Source: Tieghemostelium lacteum
Taxonomy: Eukaryota; Evosea; Eumycetozoa; Dictyosteliales; Raperosteliaceae
Assembly: GCA_001606155.1 (NCBI GenBank)
Contig: LODT01000034.1
Coordinates: 473,665 to 537,664, forward strand
Direction of reading: 5' to 3'
DNA: 64,000 nt
In this document: positions 57,606 through 64,000 of the stretch, piece by piece
Numbering within the stretch: position 1 is the stretch's first letter
Layout: each line of letters begins with the position of its first letter
Position numbers and translations under genes: made by a program
Notes under the pieces: generated by a model
The model's database searches: none
The model's input: only the letters and a program-made list of their open reading frames with translations
Told to the model about the DNA's origin: nothing

Positions 57606-58284
57606 TCATACAATTTGAATTACACGTCCTTGAGGTTTAGCTTTGGGTTGACCACCAACTTTCTTTGTAAGTTTTTGGGATGCAGTTAATACCTTCTTTT
57701 GTTTGTTTAATGCTTGAACTTTTTTAACTTTCTTTTGATTGGCTACTGGTTTATCACTAGAGAAAGAGTTAGGTAATGGAATGAAGATGTGAGGGATGGA
57801 AAATATGATTAGTTTATGCTCTGCTCATTGTATTGATTATTCACAACAATCAATGGGAGTGAATATAGTTATTGGTATAGTAATATGTACTTTGTAATTT
57901 GAATTTTAATTTTATCTGGACTAACTAATGTGGTAGTAATAGTAGACTGTTTCTTTCCTAAATCTTTCTTTGGGTTATTTTGTTTAGTTTTTTGAATCTT
58001 TGGTTTTTGTTCTGATCCGCTATTGTTTCTAGTAGATTTTTTGTTATTGTTATTTCCTGTACCAGATGAAGTTGGTTTTTTCTTTTGTGCAGATGGATTC
58101 TTTAATCTCTTTGCGGCAGCTGTTGGTTTCTTTTTACCACTTTTTGTTTGTTTGATTACATCAGCTAGAATCAACAATGTTAATATACTGGTAGTTTAAT
58201 GTTTTACAATAATTTGAAATTACCTAAAGTCATATTAATCTTTTTAGAAGTAATAGCAATATCCATATCCGATGAGGTTGACAT
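57606..58284 (-). CDS. Small basic protein with UAP56-binding-like motif, 161 aa
   Basis: Exons 58224-58284, 57891-58164 and 57606-57756 close in phase. The N-terminus MSTSSDMDIAITSKKINMTL joins ADVIKQTKSGKK, giving KINMTLADVIKQ. This matches the pattern of the UAP56-binding motif of ALY/Yra1 and UIF (hydrophobic-x-L-D-D-I-I-K). The rest is Lys-rich and disordered (AAKRLKNPSAQKKKP; KKVKKVQALNKQKK), ending PQGRVIQIV, plausibly RNA-binding. An mRNA-export adaptor role is inference. The stop is TGA, rare in this window, and the third exon rests on splice phase alone. Confidence 0.65.
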
Positions 58285-58526
58285 TTAAATTATATTATAT
58301 TATATATATATTTATATTTATATGAAGTGTGTTTTATGAATTGATTGGAAAAAAGTGAAAATTTAAAAAAAATTTTTTTTATAAATGTTGTTATCACCAA
58401 CTACCTCAATTTTTCAACAACCCCCAACCCACTCACCTATAAATAATTTATTTTCAAACTCATTGCTCACTTGAAAAAAACAATTGATAGGACTTTTTAT
58501 TTTGGTAAATTTAACTTAAGTTGGTT

Positions 58527-59858
58527 TTATCTATTGTGTTGGACTACATAGGAAACTTGTGGGACACCAGCAGAATGCACATTATTAATTAAATTTGGAG
58601 AACAACGACTAAAATAGCCAGCAGCTTGACCTTCAACTATCAAGAATCCCAATGTTGCATTCATAGGCATCAGTGATTTAGTATAGGGATCAAGTACCAT
58701 TGTTTTTTGAGATTTTACAAATTGTTGAATGACAAAAGGTCCATCAACAGCTTTATCTACGGCATCATTCCATTTGGATTGGTCCATTTCATCACCTATA
58801 AATATACCTCTTCCTCTTGTATCTGTTGAACTTTTCACAACATATACATTTTTGTTATCCATTATGGTTTGTTTAAGTTTCATCATTTCAGGATTAGATG
58901 ATTGCAGAACAAAAGTTGGTAGACAAAGTTCTTTAATTGCTTTCACTTGGTCTTGTGTGAATAGGTAATGGAATCTCTCATCACAAAGTAGTGCAAGTGT
59001 CTTCTTGCTCTCTCCAACTAGGTAACTTAAAAACCCATTCCAAGACAACACATTTCCATCACTAACAGCTTGTAAAAAGTTCTTTGTTTCATCAATGGAC
59101 TTGGTGTAAAACCATGGTTTAACTTTTCCATCTTCAATTGAGAAATCATATTTATTCCACACCAAATCAATAGTCTTTCCATTACATGATAAATGGGTTC
59201 CATCATATTCCAATTCATCGTAGAAAGCCAATAATACATTATACCCAAACTTCTCACCAATTGCCATAAATTGGTTTCTGTCAGTGTGTCCAATACGGTT
59301 TTTGTTAGTCAGGAATGCCATAGTTGGAACATGTGTTGTCTTTTTAATTTCTTGGTAGAAATTAACCATTTTTTTGAAAAAGAAATCTAAATTGTCAAAT
59401 GGTTGTTTTTGGATTCCAGGTGTATTGACATGATCTTCAAACCACTCCAACTGCTCAAACAGGTCTTTAAAAAAAGGAGTCAGAAGAATTCCACCAGGAC
59501 ATCCAGTATTCAGTTCCATTATACCCATCTTTCCATTCTCATCCACAATGATATCAAATCTTGAAAATTGGTTATATCTCTTCAGTGGCTGATGTGTATC
59601 AAGTCTAATAACGTCTTTCAAATGCTCACACTCTGGATAAAAATTTTGAACCATTGGATTCACTAGATATTGTGCTAGAACAATCTCCACAGCTTCTAGT
59701 ATAAGTTCAGATTGCTTCGATATATTTTCATATTCTTTACTGGACAATTCATAAGGTGTCAATGAAACCTTGAGAGTAGACCCATTTAAAACCACATCAT
59801 TGTTCAACAAAATCTCTTCCAACTCTTCAAATGATTTATCAATAAGATTTGAATCCAT
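58527..59858 (-). CDS. Circularly permuted ATP-grasp / glutathionylspermidine synthase-like protein, 443 aa
   Basis: Single exon. RFDIIVDENGKMGIMELNTGCP followed by GGI is the phosphate/metal-binding signature of permuted ATP-grasp enzymes. NVYVVKSSTDTRGRGIFIG supplies the ATP-contacting lysine and glycine-rich strand, and GPFVIQQFVKSQK the second strand. Such enzymes ligate carboxylates to amines, for example in peptide or polyamine conjugates; the substrate here is unknown. The family is mainly bacterial, so an old transfer is possible, but codon use matches its neighbours and there is no intron evidence either way. Confidence 0.8.
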   Translation of the reverse strand: MDSNLIDKSFEELEEILLNNDVVLNGSTLKVSLTPYELSSKEYENISKQSELILEAVEIVLAQYLVNPMVQNFYPECEHLKDVIRLDTHQPLKRYNQFSRFDIIVDENGKMGIMELNTGCPGGILLTPFFKDLFEQLEWFEDHVNTPGIQKQPFDNLDFFFKKMVNFYQEIKKTTHVPTMAFLTNKNRIGHTDRNQFMAIGEKFGYNVLLAFYDELEYDGTHLSCNGKTIDLVWNKYDFSIEDGKVKPWFYTKSIDETKNFLQAVSDGNVLSWNGFLSYLVGESKKTLALLCDERFHYLFTQDQVKAIKELCLPTFVLQSSNPEMMKLKQTIMDNKNVYVVKSSTDTRGRGIFIGDEMDQSKWNDAVDKAVDGPFVIQQFVKSQKTMVLDPYTKSLMPMNATLGFLIVEGQAAGYFSRCSPNLINNVHSAGVPQVSYVVQHNR

Positions 59859-60776
59859 AATTATATTCTACAGTACCAATTGTTAAATTTAAAATATTAA
59901 TATTTTGATAGGAAATGTACAGTTTCAAATTGATATTAGTTACTACCCTACTTTTAGTATTTAGTATTTATTTGATTAATTTGAAAATATTTTATGAAAT
60001 ATTTATACTTATTTTAAAGATATGAAAAATATTTGTAAACCCACTCCAGCCGATTCAAAGGTCACACCTTCTTTTTATATCTATTTTTAAAAATAAATTG
60101 TTTTTAATGACGAAAATCTAATCTTACTTGGATTTGTGATAAAAAAAAAATACAAAAAAAGAAAATCTGATTTTAATTGCAATAGGAGGTATAATTACTT
60201 TAAATGATTTAACAATTGATCTAATCAAGAATGGATTCAAATTCCAATCATTTCTTTAATAAACCCTTTTCTCTAATTTAGTATTTAAAAAGAAATCAAT
60301 ATACATTATGATAAATTTTAAAATAACATTTATAAAACATTAATTAAAAGATCTATTTAAAGGTGGATATCATAAAATAAGAAGATTTTTATTATAATTA
60401 TCTTTTTTTAAAAAAAATCTCATTAGTTTGCAAATTAATTCATTTAATTACCCCCTTCAGTTTAGTATAGTTAAACATTACAATGATCGATATCAATGTC
60501 GAAAGATATTGATTTTAAATAGTGTAAAAGGCAAACTAAATTTTTATAAAGATTTTACAATAGAGTATTAATAATGATCAGCTTGCATAACAAATATTAA
60601 AAATTTTATAGGAATGGTTAATCCGATGTTTGATTGTTGTCTACCTGAGGGTTTCATCCTATACAAGAGAAATTTGACAGTCAAGCTCAATAAATCAAAG
60701 TGATTCATATATGTTTCTGGATAATATTACTATATACAAGTTTTTTATTAAAAATAATTAATAGAATTGGTTTTAT
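59859..60776. other. Intergenic, 918 bp
   Basis: Promoter side of the ATP-grasp gene and 3' flank of the dehydrogenase gene. Mostly A/T-rich. A less A/T-rich patch around 60600-60700 holds a 46-codon minus-strand frame (60568-60708), listed separately. Confidence 0.4.
60568..60708 (-). CDS. Short ORF, 46 aa, possible gene fragment
   Basis: MNHFDLLSLTVKFLLYRMKP… QQSNIGLTIPIKF…, hydrophobic with an SGRQQ turn, in a GC-richer island. It is too short to classify. It could be an exon of an unrecognised small gene, or a remnant. Confidence 0.25.
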   Translation of the reverse strand: MNHFDLLSLTVKFLLYRMKPSGRQQSNIGLTIPIKFLIFVMQADHY

Positions 60777-61640
60777 CTATCTGTCAGTGTTCATTGTTAA
60801 ATGCTTCCATTGATCTATATCATTTTGAATAATTTTTAATTTCTCTTGTGCAAAAGAGATTGAATCTTGGCCTATAAACAGATGTAATGGAGGTTTCTCA
60901 CTGTTTGCAGCCACTATTAAAATTTTAGCCAATTTATATGGATCTCCTTTTTGTTTACCTTGACTGTCTACACAAACCTGTTCAATTTCTTTGGTATCAT
61001 AGATTCCATCCATTGGTTTCTCAGCTCTCTTGTATGATGTAGGTGCAAAGAAATTGGTAGCAAATCTACCTGGGTAGACAATGACAACTCTTATATTGAA
61101 TTTACTAACTTCTAATGCAAGTGATTCAGTCATGCCAGCAATTGCAAATTTAGTAGCTGAATAACTAACATTACCTGGAAAGCAGGAGTAGAATCCAACC
61201 ATAGAGGACAGATTAAATATAGTACCACTCATTTGTTTTCTCATGACTGGTAAGACATGTCTACATACATTGAAAACTGAAAATACATTGACTTCAAAAT
61301 GATCTTTAATCTCTTGTTGTGTAAGTTCTTCAAGACTACCCAAAACACCATAACCAGCATTATTTACCAATACATCAATTCTTTGAAACCGTTTCAAAGA
61401 TTCCTCAACACACTGTTGGATAATGTCTTCTTTGGTAATATCCATTTCCAAAACCAATAGCCTATCTTTATGCTGTCTCTCCAAATCACATAGTGCTTTG
61501 GTATTTCTAGTGGTCGCCACCACTCTATCTTTAGAGGTTTCTAATACCTTTTGTACAAGTGTCAAACCAATACCTTGACTTGTTCCTGTTATAAACCATA
61601 CTTTATCCCAATTTCCAGTTCCTTTATTTCTATAATCCAT
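60777..61640 (-). CDS. Short-chain dehydrogenase/reductase, 287 aa
   Basis: A classical SDR, NAD(P)-dependent, acting on an unknown alcohol or ketone. Single exon. The cofactor motif TGTSQGIG is at 18-25, the NNAGYG motif at 93-98, the catalytic serine in NLSSMVG (145/146), and YSATK (Tyr160, Lys164). The substrate-loop segment PGRFATNFF follows. Length and motif spacing are standard. The sequence type is close to bacterial and fungal oxidoreductases of the retinol/steroid dehydrogenase-like group. A leading basic stretch (MDYRNKGTGNWDK) is not a targeting signal. Confidence 0.93.
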   Translation of the reverse strand: MDYRNKGTGNWDKVWFITGTSQGIGLTLVQKVLETSKDRVVATTRNTKALCDLERQHKDRLLVLEMDITKEDIIQQCVEESLKRFQRIDVLVNNAGYGVLGSLEELTQQEIKDHFEVNVFSVFNVCRHVLPVMRKQMSGTIFNLSSMVGFYSCFPGNVSYSATKFAIAGMTESLALEVSKFNIRVVIVYPGRFATNFFAPTSYKRAEKPMDGIYDTKEIEQVCVDSQGKQKGDPYKLAKILIVAANSEKPPLHLFIGQDSISFAQEKLKIIQNDIDQWKHLTMNTDR

Positions 61641-62423
61641 TTTTAAACCACACTTTTAAATTATTTACAAGAGAGAGCACCAAAAATTTTGTTGGTTACA
61701 ACTTTACAAATTAAAAAATATGTTGTTTGCTGCCGCACTTTGAAAATGAGATCTCAATTTGGAATTCTTGAAAATGTCAAAAAAAGGTCCTTATTTTTAA
61801 ATATCTGTCAAATTCGCAAATAATTTTTTGAAATTTTAAATTAAAACTAAAATATTATAACAAATTTAAATAATACTATAATAAAATGAGAGTGTTGACT
61901 AAAAAAATAGAGTTAAAAAAATGAAATTTTTTAATAATAACGGATCAGCGTGGTCTATTTTATTCATTTGGATTCTTTGTACTAAACTGTTAGCAGAAAA
62001 TATAATATCCAAATTTTGATTGGACAAAAAGAATATTCTAACGTCGTCCTAAATCAAAGATTTAGTTTTCAAAAAAAAAAAGATTTAAAGTTTCTTAAGA
62101 AATCATAGAAAAAATAAAAATACAAAAAAATATTGTAAAGTTATAAAGTGTGAATGATTACCACTCATAAACACTAAAAATAATAACCTGTTCTTTGTCA
62201 TTTAAGAATTATTAAGAGAGATAACCGGTAGCACTTGTGATAATAGGTGAATCTCAGGTATTTGGGACATTTAAAAAAAAATAAAAAAAATTAAGTGATT
62301 TTTTACATTTTTTTTGTTTTCCTCTTTTTTCAATACTCTTGTGGTAATATATTTCAACAACATATTAGAATTAATCATTGCCACAGTTATAAATTATAAT
62401 TATAATTAGTCATCACTACAAAA
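61641..62423. other. Divergent intergenic region, 783 bp
   Basis: Between the divergent dehydrogenase and IST1 genes. A/T-rich with oligo-A runs. A 32-codon plus-strand frame at 61921-62019 (MKFFNNNGSAWSILFIWIL…) looks like a signal peptide but stops at once; it may be a leftover first exon. No other feature. Confidence 0.35.
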
Positions 62424-63725
62424 ATGTTTTGGGAATCTTTTGAACCAAATAAATTGTAAATATAATTTTGATCAATTTATATTGTAAAATTTAAAACTTA
62501 AAAGTAGTGAGGATTCTAATACAACCATCATAGAAAATTGAACTTGAAATTGGCACAGAATAGAATTCAGATACTGAAAACTAAAAAAGCTAATTTGGCA
62601 AGAGACGAAAAGAAACACATTTCAGAATTACTTAGAAGTAAAAATGAAGAGTCTGCTAGAATTCGTGTAGAAACTGTAATCAGAGATGAATATCTAATAG
62701 AATGTTACAATATATTACAGGTTTTATGTGAATTACTATTAAATAGAATAAATTTAATTCTAGCAACATGGTATGTGTTTTTTTGTGAGAAATTTCTTAA
62801 CTTTAAAAACTTAAAAGTTATTAACTCATCATATAGTGAAATACCAATAGAATTAAAGGAATCAATATTTACAATAGTATATGCATCACAGAGAATTCAA
62901 ATACCAGAGTTGGAAAATGTTAGAAATCAAATGAGATTAAAATATGGTAAAACTCTGATTGATGAAGTAAATTGTCAATGCAGTACACATGTTAATCCAA
63001 AAATTGTTTATAAATTAAGCTATCAATCACCAGAACCATTTGTCGTATTTCAATATCTTGATGACATTTCTAAAGAATATAAAGTACATTGGGAAGGTGA
63101 CCCATGCTTCCAACAGGTTCAACAGAATCAACAGCAACCACAACCATATTTACCATCCTTTTCACAACCTATTTACCCAACTTATAATAATAATAACAAT
63201 AATAACAATAACAATATGAATGGAGGTATGTATCAACCACAATTCCAACCTCAAGTACAATTCCAACCTCAAGCACCACCACCCATTCAACAACAACAGG
63301 CACAACAGAAAGTACAAATGCCTCCACCACCTTATACTCCAACACCCACAAACAATGGAATGCCATCATTCCCAGTAATTCAAGTACCACAACAGTATAA
63401 ACCAAATTTTCCTTCAACTCCAACCACTACAACTACAACTAATAGCAATAGTAATAATATATTTCCATCACCACCAACATTTAATACACAACCACAACCA
63501 CAATTCCCACAATTTCCACAATTACAAAATACATCACCAACTAATACCTCTCCACAATTTCCACAGTCTCCTCAGTTGCCATTAATCAATGAAGAGGATT
63601 TAAATACCAATTACTATAGTAACAATAATAGTAATGATTTCCCAAGTGGAAATATGACTGGTAATATGGATTTTGATGAACTAACATCAAGATTTGAGGC
63701 ACTTAAAAAACAAAATGAATATTAA
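62424..63725 (+). CDS. ist1: IST1, ESCRT-III-associated protein
   Basis: IST1 regulates VPS4 and ESCRT-III in membrane scission. Exons 62424-62455, 62534-62770 and 62837-63725 close in phase (385 residues). MFWESFEPNKLKLNLKLAQN opens the helical IST1 core; ARIRVETVIRDEYLIECYNI and PIELKESIFTIVYASQRIQI follow. I removed an in-frame 66-bp intron (62771-62836): without it the LILATCEIPIELKES join aligns gap-free to human IST1. A Pro/Gln/Asn-rich linker leads to the C-terminal MIT-interacting motif MDFDELTSRFEALKKQ, which binds VPS4-type MIT domains. Confidence 0.94.
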
Positions 63726-64000
63726 CAAAATAGCAATTAACTATTATTATTATTATTAATTAATATATGTATTAAATGATCCATTCACAACAAGAACAAC
63801 ACTATTGATGTTCATTTTTTTTTTTAAATAAAGAAACTTAACTAAAACAAAGTTTAAAACAATTAATACAAGGTTATTGGTTATATATTATTAAGTTTGT
63901 GTTGGTTATCTATTAAACGATTATGCTTAACAAACCCCATATACTAAAATTATTTTTATGGTTTTTTATGTGCCAGGTAAAATTTTTGAATTGCTTTTGT
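63726..64000. other. IST1 3' flank to window end
   Basis: A/T-rich. No coding frame or RNA recognised. Confidence 0.3.

Noticed and set aside
57495-57689. 64-codon plus frame after rps7
   Set aside because: Overlaps the 3' exon of the opposing basic-protein gene and consists of A/T-rich flank sequence.
62771-62836. In-frame read-through of the IST1 intron (WYVFFCEKFLNF…)
   Set aside because: The stretch has consensus splice sites, and removing it gives a gap-free match to the IST1 core; the extra residues break a conserved helix.
1-64000. tRNA genes, rRNA, CRISPR arrays, LTR or other complete mobile elements
   Set aside because: Looked for B-box-like GTTCGA contexts, direct terminal repeats and reverse-transcriptase or transposase motifs by eye; none was convincing. 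CRISPR is not expected in a eukaryote.

Overview
The window is nuclear DNA of a dictyostelid social amoeba. It is AT-rich, genes are dense, and introns are short (about 50-120 bp) with GTAAGT/GTATGT donors. Oligo-A or oligo-T runs precede start codons, TAA stops dominate, and poly-Asn and poly-Gln tracts lie inside coding regions. Several genes are dictyostelid hallmarks: the alpha-kinase/WD40 myosin heavy chain kinase B, the lamin NE81 with a CaaX box, and a DEP-type RasGEF. I cannot name the species; the homopolymer load looks lighter than in Dictyostelium discoideum.

Layout, left to right. 1-4668 (-) is TOR kinase, cut by the window edge. 5007-8367 (+) is an IKK/TBK1-like kinase with a ubiquitin-like segment and a long coiled coil. 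8.5-9.9 kb holds decayed gene remnants. 10043-13722 has two small unknown genes and a nine-exon secreted protein of unknown family. 13865-16196 (-) is MHCK-B. 16535-18715 (-) is a fused desaturase. 19088-19933 (-) is the ubiquitin-conjugating enzyme UBE2S. 20109-21049 (+) is COX11. 21166-22393 (-) is a syntaxin. 22986-26591 (-) is a HAT-repeat protein with a Q/H/N-rich half. 27560-32806 (+) is a very large acidic protein with a mitochondrial-type presequence, followed tail-to-tail by a second presequence-bearing unknown (32881-33801, -). 34243-36216 (-) is a membrane-anchored serine carboxypeptidase. 37304-39450 (-) is lamin NE81. 39778-40114 (+) is a small mitochondrial-type membrane protein. 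40.49-40.82 kb (-) carries two C/D-box snoRNA candidates. 41074-43948 (-) is a RasGEF. A 2 kb non-coding stretch leads to a small unknown gene at 46011. Then come two intact head-to-tail copies of a large F-box-like gene (46660-50124 and 50448-53962, +). 54060-55928 (-) is a degenerate sphingosine-kinase-like protein. 56520-57181 (+) is ribosomal protein eS7. 57606-58284 (-) is a small basic protein with a UAP56-binding-like motif. 58527-59858 (-) is a circularly permuted ATP-grasp protein. 60777-61640 (-) is a short-chain dehydrogenase. 62424-63725 (+) is IST1.

There are no operons; neighbours are mostly unrelated housekeeping or regulatory genes. The most unusual items are these: (i) a desaturase joining an N-terminal omega-6/omega-3-type desaturase domain that has lost its histidine boxes to an intact delta-9 desaturase and a cytochrome b5; (ii) two tandem C/D snoRNA candidates whose guides fit conserved rRNA sites; (iii) a 3.9 kb tandem duplication carrying an uncharacterised F-box-like gene plus the 3' end of its neighbour; (iv) a lipid kinase homologue that has lost several catalytic motifs; and (v) a 10-residue tandem repeat in the giant mitochondrial protein. 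Splice models were made by hand and kept only where reading phase closed exactly. No similarity search was run, so family assignments rest on recognised motifs.
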